Below are positions 21,344-34,100 of a stretch of DNA of 64,000 nt, piece by piece. Both the position numbers and the translations under genes were made by a program. Below the pieces are notes generated by a model. That model had not been told where the DNA came from. It made no database searches and saw only the letters and a program-made list of their open reading frames with translations. The DNA comes from Paragorgia papillata (Eukaryota > Cnidaria > Anthozoa > Scleralcyonacea > Coralliidae): NCBI GenBank assembly GCA_035771165.1, contig JAWNZC010000337.1, positions 3,305,001 through 3,369,000 on the forward strand, given 5' to 3'. Within the stretch, counting starts at the first letter, position 1, and each line of letters opens with the position of its first letter.

Positions 21344-21402
21344 CGGCCAAACTGTACGAGATTTACAAGACAAGCCGTTGTAAATCTCGTACAGTTTGGC
21401 CG
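21344..21402. repeat. Perfect 25-bp hairpin with 9-base loop
   Basis: 21344-21368 (CGGCCAAACTGTACGAGATT...) is the exact reverse complement of 21378-21402, with loop GACAAGCCG. The fold has pre-miRNA-like size but perfect pairing, which is more typical of a fresh foldback insertion. No coding frame. Confidence 0.85.
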
Positions 21403-21541
21403 CGAATATTGTATTTTGCTTAAAATATACGGATGCATCTAAATAACCATGTTTACGGATTTTTTTGAAGATTCAATCCACTTTAGCTGAGTAAATCAAA
21501 GAAAAGTTCATGTTAACTATAGGAGGATGTTGTGATTCGAT

Positions 21542-21730
21542 ATAGCCCTTATTCAAAAATGGCCGGCGAATTAGGAATCTTTTATGTGCATATAAATTAT
21601 AGCCTTATTATGACCTCGTTTTAAAGTAAAAATTATTTTGAATTTCCCACATGAAAACGAGTTCATAAGGGCTAATTTATATGCATATAAAAGAATTCTA
21701 ATTCGGCGGCTATTTTTGAATAAGGTCTAT
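21542..21730. mobile_element. Foldback MITE, ~80-bp arms
   Basis: Left arm 21542-21622 pairs with 21654-21730 at roughly 85-90%. The outer end is ATAGNCCTTATTCAAAAAT, with internal GAATTAG and TTTTATRTGCATATAAATTA. The loop is about 30 bases, with no coding capacity. Confidence 0.85.
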
Positions 21731-22609
21731 TCGACATACTAATTAGGACCTAAGTATTTATTTTGTCTTTTCTTTATAAATTATTAATGATATTTTAATC
21801 ATAGATATTTTATTATATAGGCATGGAATAGTATATTCTACAGAAGTAGTGCGTCATGACATGGCCATGGGTTACACTGTTGAAACTTAATAAAACAAGA
21901 AACCATGACAAGTTGTATCAAATGAAGGGATATACAGCTATAGGAGTCGCGCCAGTCAACAGGCCGAAAGCTTAGCAAATAAATATTAAACGTGGTGTTT
22001 CCACAAAACTTATCTTGATTAAATCATGAAGATCGTTAAAAGTTCAGTTCAAAAACACATTGAAGATATGGGTCAGAAATAATCGAAGAATGGGTCAATA
22101 TCATAGAAGTAGTCAATACTAAAGATGAAAACAAGAATCCATACATTTATGACAACAATTTCAAGGATGTGGATTACTGTGAAAGAAGGAAGAATCCATT
22201 TTAACAAAAAGTGAAGACTTGAGTTAATGTACGTCAAAAATGAAAGTAAGTATATAATATCAATCCTGCCATAAATGACGAGATAGTTATGAACTGACTA
22301 GATGAGTTATTATAATAATTTTATCGGGCATTGTGGTGTATTTTGCGGGCTAAAATGGAGAATTCAGCGGGCTAAAATAAAATCAGTATTGGTTTGTTGT
22401 TTACAGAATTGTTTACTTTTCTTGTCAATACTTTGAAGCAAAGATTGTTTTGATGACAAATGTTGCGTTTTTCTGCCAAGTTACATGTAAGTTATGAGTT
22501 AATTATGTAAATATTTAATGCAATGAAATACACGCCGACGCGAATGTGGCACTGTTCAAGATACTGTTTACCGTTTGTCTTTGATTTTCTTCTAAATGCC
22601 GGCTAAAAT
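21731..22609. other. Unassigned spacer
   Basis: AT-rich; a short direct repeat GCGGGCTAAAAT occurs at about 22350 and 22373. No gene recognised. Confidence 0.45.
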
Positions 22610-22771
22610 TATTATAATAACAATACAGTTGATGTTCTTGGGCATAAATATGTTTTTGGCCGTTTTCAGAGCTAATTTTAACCCTCCTCTTCGGCTCGGG
22701 CAAAAATGAGCATGAATCGGACCAAAAACATATTTATGCACGCAAACATCAACTCTATTGTTATATTATAA
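22610..22771. mobile_element. Foldback element, ~70-bp arms
   Basis: TTATAATAACAATACAGTTG...GGCATAAATATGTTTTTGG (left) is mirrored by CCAAAAACATATTTATGC...CAACTCTATTGTTATATTATAA (right) with a few mismatches and one short indel. Loop about 20-30 bases. Confidence 0.8.
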
Positions 22772-23312
22772 GATGGCCGCAACAACGACTTGACAGTAAT
22801 AAATGACGAAATAAAACAATTCATGTTAAAGGTGTTCGAGAACAAGAATTCAAGCATTAACAGCAATGAGTAAGACATATGGGTCAATGGCATAGATGCA
22901 TATATGGAAGAATCAATGACAACAATATATGCGAAGACATGAGTCAATTCTCTGTTAATTCATGCATGGAAGCAAAAAACGTGGAACTAAGAAACCATAC
23001 ATGCCTACATAAATTATTACATGGTGAGGTTGTAATCAGTGTTCAAGATGACTGTCACAATCAGAAGAAATGCATGTATGAAGGAGTCTTAAAGATAGAG
23101 GAAGAAGTAACCAGTAAGTATGCAAATAAAAAGACTGACTTGTACTTAGTCGCATCTGCTTTGTCTAACGTCGACGTCACTGCCCGTCTTATAGGTTTAT
23201 AATAAATTTTATACGGTGTATAATGGAATACACTCCCAACAGGCGCCGCAAATTTCAATTTCAAACGCCTCCTATTTCGCACTCAACCTCGTACCCAGGT
23301 CTTATCTACTCG
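22772..23312. other. Unassigned; one 107-codon frame
   Basis: An ATG frame at 22879-23202 encodes 107 residues with eight cysteines but no recognised domain or signal peptide. It ends just before the LINE fragment. I see no support for calling it a gene. Confidence 0.4.
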
Positions 23313-23938
23313 CCATGTCGATGTATACCCATGTAAACTCTTTTTGTAAAACTGCCTTCTACCATCTTTGTAATATCGCTCGCATAAGGAAATTCCTATC
23401 TGTAAAGACCACCAAAACCTTAATCCATGCATTCGTCACATCCAAAATTGATCACAGCAATTCCCTCCTATACGGCCTTCCAAAAAATCTTGCTAAAAAT
23501 CTTGCCAAAAAATGCTGCTGCCCGTCTTATCACTTTTTCCTGCAAACGTGATCACATCACTCCTATCCTTATGGATCTTCATTGGCTACCGGTTGCAGAA
23601 CGTATCAAGTTTAAAATCCTCATTCTTACATTCAAATATCTTAATGGCCATGCTCCTGTCTACATCTCCGACCTGATTACATGCTACATTCCACGAAAAA
23701 CTCTCCGCTCTTCATCCGAAATTCTTCTCAACCGTGTCAATTTTAATCTACTCTCTTATGGCCATCGATCCTTCTCCGTTGCCGCTCCTGAACTCTGGAA
23801 CACTTTACCTAGAAGCATCAGATCTTCCCCAAGTCTTTCTATTTTTAAATCCAAAATCAAAACACATCTATTTAAGTATGTCTTTAATGAGTTTTGAGCT
23901 TTTGTAAAGCGCCTAGAGCAGACCTGGATAGGCGCTAT
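23313..23938 (+). mobile_element. CR1/L2-like LINE 3' fragment
   Basis: 5'-truncated LINE. The first frame gives HVNSFCKTAFYHLCNIARIR and LIHAFVTSKIDHSNSLLYGL. After a frameshift near 23505 the next gives NAAARLITFSCKRDHITP, LHWLPVAERIKFKILILTFK and RSFSVAAPELWNTLPRSIR, ending at 23897. These are the post-RT thumb and C-terminal blocks of CR1/L2/Rex1-type LINEs. The 3' end shows a GCGCCTA/TAGGCGC stem (23909-23915, 23929-23935) and a GCGCTATATAAAT junction to its microsatellite tail, both typical of the group. Two frames, so a dead copy. Confidence 0.85.
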
Positions 23939-23971
23939 ATAAATAATAATAATTATTATTATTATTATTAT
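23939..23971. repeat. (AAT)n(ATT)n tail of the LINE
   Basis: ATAAATAATAATAATTATTATT continues as ATT repeats immediately after the LINE 3' hairpin; a 3' microsatellite tail is usual for CR1/L2 elements. Confidence 0.85.
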
Positions 23972-24832
23972 AAAGATATAGGGAAAATATTCACAATCAC
24001 TGACAACTTTTCCGTGAAGTGTTGCACTGTTGCGAAGCGCCTTGCCGTTTCCTGGTCTTACCGAACAGCAAAGTGTCTGAGGGTCTTTAACCAAATGTTT
24101 TGCCAATGTTTTTTCGTCGGTATATTATATTATCGTCGGCATATATCGGTGTTTATTTTAAGATTCTCTTGCGACTTGCCACCAGTCTCGATAGTCTCCG
24201 CGTACAATGATGACAAATCCTAAGTTCTCTACCACATCCCTAACGACAATGTTGAAAAATATCCCAGAATATTGGATACACGTGACCAGCCCAGACCAAG
24301 GGTCTTTTCGCAGCGGTGGGCGGAGCAGCGGAGAAAAGACCCAGGGTACGAGGTTGTTTCGCACTTAAGCCAAGCCTTTATCTTACGGAAACCAGGCTTT
24401 AGAGAACACAAAGACAACTGGGTACGAATCAGATAAAAATGTGCGCACTTTTGCGAAAACATAATTTAACCTAGATTCCAACAATCTTTTTTCAACTGAT
24501 CGTTGTTATTTATTGCTAGTTGTGTATACACATGACGTTTTCTTAGTGTGTACAAAAGTAAAGTGCTGCGTATAGGCAGTGTTTTGAATAAGCTAGTGAA
24601 AAGGTAGTCAACTGCCGTAAACTGATTTTTAATTTAGCAAGAAAATATTGACATTTCAAACGCAGCCATTTATCTGCGTACTGCGTACACAGTATTTCAT
24701 TACTAAAAATCTCGGAAGTTTACTACCATTTCACATTGTTTTTTCTAATTTATTTAAGTTCGATGGCTGCAATCATCTTTAATAATCAACGTTAAGCCGT
24801 TTATACGAATTGATCTGTTCTGTCTGTCTGTT
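23972..24832. other. Unassigned spacer with two repeat motifs
   Basis: Contains a GGGTCTTTTC/GAAAAGACCC inverted repeat (24299-24343) and the dispersed motif GCTGCGTATAGGCAGTGTT (24564-24582). No gene recognised. Confidence 0.5.
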
Positions 24833-25333
24833 TTGTCTGTCTGTCTGTTTATTTGTTTGTTTGTTTGTTTGTTTGTTTGTTTGTTTGTTTGTTTGTTTGT
24901 GTTTGTGTTTGTGTTTGTGTTTGTGTTTGTGTTTGTGTTTGTGTTTGTGTTTGTGTTTGTGTTTGTGTTTGTGTTTGTGTTTGTGTTTGTGTTTGTGTTT
25001 GTGTTTGTGTTTGTGTTTGTGTTTGTGTTTGTGTTTGTGTTTGTGTTTGTGTTTGTGTTTGTGTTTGTGTTTGTGTTTGTGTTTGTGTTTGTGTTTGTGT
25101 TTGTGTTTGTGTTTGTGTTTGTGTTTGTGTTTGTGTTTGTGTTTGTGTTTGTGTTTGTGTTTGTGTTTGTGTTTGTGTTTGTGTTTGTGTTTGTGTTTGT
25201 GTTTGTGTTTGTGTTTGTGTTTGTGTTTGTGTTTGTGTTTGTGTTTGTGTTTGTGTTTGTGTTTGTGTTTGTGTTTGTGTTTGTTTGTTTGTTTGTTTGT
25301 TTGTTTGTTTGTTTGTTTGTTTGTTTGTTTGTT

Positions 25334-25368
<35 letters not shown>

Positions 25369-25409
25369 TTATCTGTCTGTCTGTCTGTTTGTATGTGTCT
25401 GTCTGCCTC

Positions 25410-25494
<85 letters not shown>

Positions 25495-25507
25495 TCTGTC
25501 TGTTTGT
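24833..25507. repeat. Compound satellite: (TGTC)n-(TTTG)n-(TTTGTG)n-(TTTG)n-(TGTC)n
   Basis: A near-symmetric block. TGTC/TTTG units open it, about 64 perfect TTTGTG hexamers fill 24900-25283, then TTTG, then TGTC units to 25500. Being free of stops in several frames, it yields long Cys-Leu, Phe-Val and Lys-His repeat translations that are not genes. Confidence 0.95.
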
Positions 25508-25756
25508 CAAATTATGTAATATAATAAAATAATGATATCCACTCTTAATTGCTGGTTTTTTTACTATTAAATACTTTTTTACATTTTTGTTAAAGGGCAA
25601 CTATACGTTACCAGGTTATTCTATTTTCCGTTTAAAGTCGGGAAAGTTCTAATCTAAAACTGAAGAAATAATTGAAACCAGTCACTCGGTTCCACTTTTA
25701 TGAAGTGTCTAAGTTTGAGTTTTTGCTCCTTTTGCTGAACTCTGGTACTAGTACCT

Positions 25757-25819
25757 TGTGATGTCATACCGGTAACAAACAACAAGGTGATTGGTGGGTT
25801 TTACCGGTATGACGTCAAA
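25757..25819. repeat. Inverted repeat with CRE-like ends
   Basis: TGATGTCATACCGGTAA (25759-25775) faces TTACCGGTATGACGTCA (25801-25817), one mismatch in 17 bp, with a 25-base loop. Each arm carries an ATF/CREB-like TGAYGTCA. Confidence 0.7.
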
Positions 25820-27350
25820 GACAATGGAGTACCTATTATCCTAGAAACGCGGTCATGTTTCAAGAGGACCTAAGAAGACTTCGCTGATAAATTATTTTCT
25901 TTACCTCGAAATTCATATTTTTCTTTACTTTTGCAAAGTTAGATAATAATCCTTTCAGCACAAAATATAACTTCAAAAGGTTTAGTTGACCTTTGAATTA
26001 GTGTAATGATTTAATGTGTAATTTGTAACCAAGTGGTAGGCTAGTTGTTAGACCTTGGTTTAGCACCTTCTTTCAATTAACTCAAACTGAAACACAGAAA
26101 ATTATACTAATTTAAAGAAATCACCAAAAAACCACCAGTTCAAGCAGTCATGATACGTATACAGTATTATTTACAGTAGTTCTGACCGTTTGTCGTCATC
26201 ATTCAAGATCGCGGCGCCAATGGTAAAGTAGATTTTTGTTAAAAATATTTTAAACGCTTTATTAAAATGACGACATTGCCGACATTTTGATGAAAGAGAT
26301 GGAGCAAGAATCGCGTTAACAAATTGTGAAGAAATGGATCAAATCAAAAGAACGCATGCTTACATGGATATGAGCAAGAACTAAAGACAAAGAAACTCAG
26401 ACAAGGTTAACAACTACCAAATATGGTTCAGTCTTGATACATATGTAAGTACATGTAGCACAGTCACAAATAGCTTTAAAAAGATCATCACAGAAAAGCC
26501 GCTCCAGATTTGAAATAATTCACTGATTCGGACATTGCGCGTTAAGCAATCAAATTGTTTATCCAACGAATATTATTTTACTTTCAAACCTTCTTTTTAA
26601 TATCATAAAAATATCTAGACATACCATCTGTTATGATAACTAATTCCGTAACGGTTATACTATTTTCACATGAAGCACGTGACGTTTTGTGAGAAACCAG
26701 ATTAGTTAATTTGAATATTTTGACAAAAAGTCTACACGTCAGTATCTTTTTTTGAAAAAAAAATAATACCGAAGAGTAAATTGTTGGGGTTTTATATACC
26801 AATCCGTTAAGCTACTAAATAATGTGGCTATACAGGGTTTTTAATACCAGAAACCAGATTATTTATTCAAGTATCTGGACTTAATCAATACTTCGCAAAA
26901 TTTTTACTTTACTTTACAGAAAAATGATAATAAATTTCTTTAAATTTGTCAAAATGATATAACAAACCTTTCAGAGATAGCTAATTTGGTACTGTTACAA
27001 TCCTCGATCTTAAATTTCGACGGCAAAATTATTAAATTCAGTTGTGTAAATATAGGTTGAAACATTAACCATTATAATGTGACTACTTTGGCTCCATTAT
27101 ATACAATCTCAAATCTCGATCCGGCTCAGTTTTTGCCGTGGAGAACGACATTAGTTAGTTTAGTTGAAGGCTTGTATAGGCTAATTAGGCGGTGGGCAAT
27201 TGCCCCCAGAATTTCGGGCAATTTCGATGTTTATTACTGTGAAATGTTCAAGGAAAATTCACACGTTAAACTAAGACTGAAAAATACCACTAAAAAATCA
27301 ATATTTAACCTTAAATATTTCGGGTAAAAATCTCTGGAAATTTTTGTTTT
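25820..27350. other. Unassigned AT-rich flank of the satellite array
   Basis: No gene, RNA or clear repeat recognised. The last 20 bases (CTCTGGAAATTTTTG) already resemble the end of a satellite monomer. Confidence 0.5.
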
Positions 27351-27733
27351 GTTTACATTTTACGGACACATATTTTAATTTCTACTGTCTAAGTACTCTA
27401 GATCTGATATACCATCCTTTCAGCCAACAAATCTAGGCAGTCTTTTACCATCATCCACACTTACCAGCACGTTACTGTGAGGACCTAGATTGGTTATCTG
27501 AGTATTTATAGACATAAGAACTACTTGCAAGATTTTTTTTGTTTACAGTTTAAGGTCACACATTTTAATTTCTACGGTCTAAGTACTCTAGATCTGACAT
27601 ACCATCCGTTCAACCAACTACTCTAGTCAGTCTTTTACCATCATCCACAGTTCTCGGCACGTTACTGTGACCACCTAGATTGGTTATCTGAGTATTTATA
27701 GACAAACCCACTACTTGGAAAATCTTTTTCTTT
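27351..27733. repeat. Two insert-free satellite monomers at the left edge
   Basis: Monomers 27351-27540 (190 bp) and 27541-27733 (193 bp) carry CTTTTACCATCATCCACA uninterrupted. This is the target sequence of the 295-bp insertion with only one TACCATCAT. They are the ancestral, pre-insertion form, more diverged than the internal A monomers, where this site reads ACCATGTCCACAG. Confidence 0.85.
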
Positions 27734-27836
27734 GTTTACATTTTAAGATCACACATTTCAATTTCTACTGTCTAAGTACTCTAGATCTGACATACCATCC
27801 ATTCAGCCAACAAATCTTGGCAGTCTTTTACCATCA

Positions 27837-28121
27837 TTAGGGCATGGGGTAGGACCAGTATATGACTGCACCCTACTACGGGAATATGGACGCTCCCGCC
27901 TTCCAGAGTCTGGGGTAGTATATTTGGCAAGTGCTAGCAACACCGCAGCCACCCATGTTAGGGTTACAACATATTTCATACCCAGCTATGGGTCAAATAG
28001 CAAGCTGCTGCCATGCAGTGAGGCCCAGGAAGGTCTAAGGCTAAGGGACCAGCCCTGAAAGAAAAGGAAGTCTGAGGAAATTGCGCTCTCAGTACACTAC
28101 AGCAAACGACAAAACAAGATA
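27837..28121. mobile_element. Captured ~290-bp insertion (leftmost copy)
   Basis: First of 34 copies, lying between TACCATCAT and TACCGTCAT (28122-28130, one change). A 9-bp target duplication is known from Mutator-like elements and close to the 8 bp of hAT. No clear terminal inverted repeats are visible (ends TAGGGCATGG and AACAAGATA), and no RNA polymerase III box was convincing, so the origin is unknown. Confidence 0.6.
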
Positions 28122-31100
28122 TACCGTCATCCACAGTTTCCGACACGTTACTGTGAGGACCTAGATTGGCTATCTGTGTATTTATAGACATAATAATCAC
28201 TACTTGGAAAATCTTTTTTTATTTACATTTTACGGTCACATATTTTATTTTCTACTGTCTAAGTACACAGGATCTGACATACCATCCGTTCAGGCAACAA
28301 ATCTAGTCGGTCTTTTACCATGTCCACAGTTCCCGGCACGTTACTGTGAGGACCTAGATTGGTTATCTGAGTATTTATAGATATAATCACTACTTGGAAG
28401 ATTTTTTTGTTTACATTTTACGGTCACACATTTTAATTTCTACTGTCTAAGTACTCTAGATCTGACATACCATCCGTTCAGCCAACAAATCTTGGCAGTC
28501 TTTTACCATCATTAGGGCATGGGGTAGAATCAGTACATGACTGCACCCTACTACGGGAATATGGACGCTCCCGCCTTCCAGAGTCTGGGGTAGTATATTT
28601 GGCAAGTGCTAGCAACCCCGCAGCCACCCATGTTAGGGTTACAACATATTTCATACCCAGCAATGGGTCAAATAGCAAGCTGCTGCCTTGCAGTGAGGCT
28701 CAGGAAGGTCTAAGGCTAAGGGACCAGCCCTGAAAGAAAAGGAAGTCTGAAATTGCGCCCTCAGTTACACTACAGCAAACGACAAAGCAAGATATACCAT
28801 CATCCACCGTTCCGACACGTTACTGTGAGGACCTAGATTGGCTATCTGTGTAGTTATAGACATAATAATCACTACTTGGAAAATCTTTTTTTGTTTACAT
28901 TTTACGGTCGCATATTTTATTTTCTACTGTCTAAGTACTCAGGATCTGACATACCATCCGTTCAGGCAACAAATCTAGTAGGTCTTTTACCATGTCCACA
29001 GTTCCCGGCACGTTACTGTGAGGACCTAGATTGGTTATCTGAGTATTTATAGACATAATCACTACTTGGAAGATTTTTTTGTTTACATTTTACGGTCACA
29101 CATTTTAATTTCTATTGTCTAAGTACTCCAGATTTGACATACCATCCGTTCAGCCAACAAATCTTGGCAGTCTTTTACCATCATTAGGGCATGGGGTAGG
29201 ACCAGTATATGACTGCACCCTACTACGGGAAAATGGACGCTCCCGCCTTCCAGAGTCTGGGGTAGTATATTTGGCAAGTGCTAGCAACCCACAGCCACCC
29301 ATGTTAGGGTTACAACATATTTCATACCCAGCAATGGGCCAAATAGCAAGCTGCTGCCTTGCAGTGAGGCCCAGGAAGGTCTAAGGCTAAGGGACCAGCC
29401 CTGAAAGAAAAGGAAGTCTGAAATTGCGCTCTCAGTACACTACAGCAAACGACAAAACAAGATATACCATCATCCACCGTTTCCGACACGTTACTGTGAG
29501 GACCTAGATTGGCTATCTGTGTAGTTATAGACATAATAATCACTACTTGGAAAATCTTTTTTTGTTTACATTTTCCGGTCGCATATTTTATTTTCTACTG
29601 TCTAAGTACTCAGGATCTGACATACCATCCGTTCAGGCAACAAATCTAGTAGGTCTTTTACCATGTCCACAGTTCCCGGCACGTTACTGTGAGGACCTAG
29701 ATTGGTTATCTGAGTATTTATAGACATAATCACTACTTGGAAGATTTTTTTGTTTACATTTTACGGTTCACACATTTTAATTTCTATTGTCTAAGTACTC
29801 CAGATCTGACATACCATCCGTTCAGCCAACAAATCTTGGCAGTCTTTTACCATCATTAGGGCATGGGGTAGGACCAGTACATGACTGCACCCTACTACGG
29901 GAATATGGACGCTCCCGCCTTCCAGAGTCTGGGGTAGTATATTTGGCAAGTGCTAGCAACCCACAGCCACCCATGTTAGGGTTACAACATATTTCATACC
30001 CAGCAATGGGTCAAATAGCAAGCTGCTGCCTTGCAGTGAGGCTCAGGAAGGTCTAAGGCTAAGGGACCAGCCCTGAAAGAAAAGGAAGTCTGAAATTGCG
30101 CCCTCAGTTACACTACAGCAAACGACAAAGCAAGATATACCATCATCCACCGTTCCGACACGTTACTGTGAGGACCTAGATTGGCTATCTGTGTAGTTAT
30201 AGACATAATAATCACTACTTGGAAAATCTTTTTTTGTTTACATTTTACGGTCGCATATTTTATTTTCTACTGTCTAAGTACTCAGGATCTGACATACCAT
30301 CCGTTCAGGCAACAAATCTAGTAGGTCTTTTACCATGTCCACAGTTCCCGGCACGTTACTGTGAGGACCTAGATTGGTTATCTGAGTATTTATAGACATA
30401 ATCACTACTTGGAAGATTTTTTTGTTTACATTTTACGGTCACACATTTTAATTTCTATTGTCTAAGTACTCCAGATTTGACATACCATCCGTTCAGCCAA
30501 CAAATCTTGGCAGTCTTTTACCATCATTAGGGCATGGGGTAGGACCAGTATATGACTGCACCCTACTACGGGAATATGGACGCTCCCGCCTTCCAGAGTC
30601 TGGGGTAGTATATTTGGCAAGTGCTAGCAACCCACAGCCACCCATGTTAGGGTTACAACATATTTCATACCCAGCTATGGGCCAAATAGCAAGGTGCTGC
30701 CTTGCAGTGAGGCCCAGGAAGGTCTAAGGCTAAGGGACCAGCCCTGAAAGAAAAGGAAGTCTGAAATTGCGCTCTCAGTACACTACAGCAAACGACAAAA
30801 CAAGATATACCATCATCCACCGTTTCCGACACGTTACTGTGAGGACCTAGATTGGCTATCTGTGTAGTTATAGACATAATAATCACTACTTGTAAAATCT
30901 TTTTTTGTTTACATTTTCCGGTCGCATATTTTATTTTCTACTGTCTAATTACTCAGGATCTGACATACCATCCGTTCAGGCAACAAATCTAGTAGGTCTT
31001 TTACCATGTCCACAGTTCCCGGCACGTTACTGTGAGGACCTAGATTGGTTATCTGAGTATTTATAGACATAATCACTACTTGGAAGATTTTTTTGTTTAC

Positions 31101-34100
31101 ATTTTACGTTCACACATTTTAATTTCTATTGTCCAAGTACTCCAGATCTGACATACCATCCGTTCAGCCAACAAATCTTGGCAGTCTTTTACCATCATTA
31201 GGGCATGGGGTCGGACCAGTATATGACTGCACCCTACTACGGGAATATGGACGCTCCCGCCTTCCAGAGTCTGGGGTAGTATATTTGGCAAGTGCTAGCA
31301 ACCCACAGCCACCCATGTTAGGGTTACAACATATTTCATACCCAGCTATGGGTCAAATGGCAAGCTGCTGCCTTGCAGTGAGGCCCAGGAAGGTCTAAGG
31401 CTAAGGGACCAGCCCTGAAAGAAAAGGAAGTCTGAAATTGCGCTCTCAGTACACTACAGCAAACGACAAAACAAGATATACCATCATCCACCGTTTCCGA
31501 CACGTTACTGTGAGGACCTAGATTGGCTATCTGTGTAGTTATAGACATAATAATCACTACTTGGAAAATCTTTTTTTGTTTACATTTTACGGTCACATAT
31601 TTTATTTTCTACTGTCTAAGTACTCAGGATCTGACATACCATCCGTTCAGGCAACAAATCTAGTAGGTCTTTTACCATGTCCACAGTTCCCGGCACGTTA
31701 CTGTGAGGACCTAGATTGGTTATCTGAGTATTTATAGACATAATCACTACTTGGAAGATTTTTTTGTTTACATTTTACGGTCACACATTTTAATTTCTAT
31801 TGTCTAAGTACTCCAGATCTGACATACCATCCGTTCAGCCAACAAATCTTGGCAGTCTTTTACCATCATTAGGGCATGGGGTAGGACCAGTATATGACTG
31901 CACCCTACTACGGGAATATGGACGCTCCCGCCTTCCAGAGTCTGGGGTAGTATATTTGGCAAGTGCTAGCAACCCACAGCCACCCATGTTAGGGTTACAA
32001 CATATTTCATACCCAGCTATGGGCCAAATAGCAAGCTGCTGCCTTGCAGTGAGGCCCAGGAAGGTCTAAGGCTAAGGGACCAGCCCTGAAAGAAAAGGAA
32101 GTCTGAAATTGCGCTCTCAGTACACTACAGCAAACGACAAAACAAGATATACCATCATCCACCGTTTCCGACACGTTACTGTGAGGACCTAGATTGGCTA
32201 TCTGTGTAGTTATAGACATAATAATCACTACTTGGAAAATCTTTTTTTGTTTACATTTTACGGTCGCATATTTTATTTTCTACTGTCTAAGTACTCAGGA
32301 TCTGACATACCATCCGTTCAGGCAACAAATCTAGTAGGTCTTTTACCATGTCCACAGTTCCCGGCACGTTACTGTGAGGACCTAGATTGGTTATCTGAGT
32401 ATTTATAGACATAATCACTACTTGGAAGATTTTTTTGTTTACATTTTACGGTCACACATTTTAATTTCTATTGTCTAAGTACTCCAGATCTGACATACCA
32501 TCCGTTCAGCCAACAAATCTTGGCAGTCTTTTACCATCATTAGGGCATGGGGTCGGACCAGTATATGACTGCACCCTACTACGGGAATATGGACGCTCCC
32601 GCCTTCCAGAGTCTGGGGTAGTATATTTGGCAAGTGCTAGCAACCCACAGCCACCCATGTTAGGGTTACAACATATTTCATACCCAGCTATGGGTCAAAT
32701 GCAAGCTGCTGCCTTGCAGTGAGGCCCAGGAAGGTCTAAGGCTAAGGGACCAGCCCTGAAAGAAAAGGAAGTCTGAAATTGCGCTCTCAGTACACTACAG
32801 CAAACGACAAAACAAGATATACCATCATCCACCGTTTCCGACACGTTACTGTGAGGACCTAGATTGGCTATCTGTGTAGTTATAGACATAATAATCACTA
32901 CTTGGAAAATCTTTTTTTGTTTACATTTTACGGTCACATATTTTATTTTCTACTGTCTAAGTACTCAGGATCTGACATACCATCCGTTCAGGCAACAAAT
33001 CTAGTAGGTCTTTTACCATGTCCACAGTTCCCGGCACGTTACTGTGAGGACCTAGATTGGTTATCTGAGTATTTATAGACATAATCACTACTTGGAAGAT
33101 TTTTTTGTTTACATTTTACGGTCACACACATTTTAATTTCTATTGTCTAAGTACTCCAGATCTGACATACCATCCGTTCAGCCAACAAATCTTGGCAGTC
33201 TTTTACCATCATTAGGGCATGGGGTAGGACCAGTATATGACTGCACCCTACTACGGGAATATGGACGCTCCCGCCTTCCAGAGTCTGGGGTAGTATATTT
33301 GGCAAGTGCTAGCAACCCACAGCCACCCATGTTAGGGTTACAACATATTTCATACCCAGCTATGGGCCAAATAGCAAGCTGCTGCCTTGCAGTGAGGCCC
33401 AGGAAGGTCTAAGGCTAAGGGACCAGCCCTGAAAGAAAAGGAAGTCTGAAATTGCGCTCTCAGTACACTACAGCAAACGACAAAACAAGATATACCATCA
33501 TCCACCGTTTCCGACACGTTACTGTGAGGACCTAGATTGGCTATCTGTGTAGTTATAGACATAATAATCACTACTTGGAAAATCTTTTTTTGTTTACATT
33601 TTACGGTCGCATATTTTATTTTCTACTGTCTAAGTACTCAGGATCTGACATACCATCCGTTCAGGCAACAAATCTAGTAGGTCTTTTACCATGTCCACAG
33701 TTCCCGGCACGTTACTGTGAGGACCTAGATTGGTTATCTGAGTATTTATAGACATAATCACTACTTGGAAGATTTTTTTGTTTACATTTTACGGTCACAC
33801 ATTTTAATTTCTATTGTCTAAGTACTCCAGATCTGACATACCATCCGTTCAGCCAACAAATCTTGGCAGTCTTTTACCATCATTAGGGCATGGGGTAGGA
33901 CCAGTATATGACTGCACCCTACTACGGGAATATGGACGCTCCCGCCTTCCAGAGTCTGGGGTAGTATATTTGGCAAGTGCTAGCAACCCACAGCCACCCA
34001 TGTTAGGGTTACAACATATTTCATACCCAGCTATGGGCCAAATAGCAAGCTGCTGCCTTGCAGTGAGGCCCAGGAAGGTCTAAGGCTAAGGGACCAGCCC

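Noticed and set aside
22879..23202. 107-codon ATG frame with several cysteines
   Set aside because: No recognisable cysteine spacing or signal sequence; it lies between a foldback element and a LINE fragment.
24779..25600. Long Cys-Leu, Phe-Val and Lys-His open frames
   Set aside because: Products of the TTTGTG/TTTG/TGTC repeat, open in several frames on both strands.
28630..28645. Telomere-like TTAGGGTTA in every satellite insert
   Set aside because: Only one and a half telomere repeats per unit and a second isolated TTAGGG; no tandem (TTAGGG)n, so no telomeric or interstitial telomere claim.
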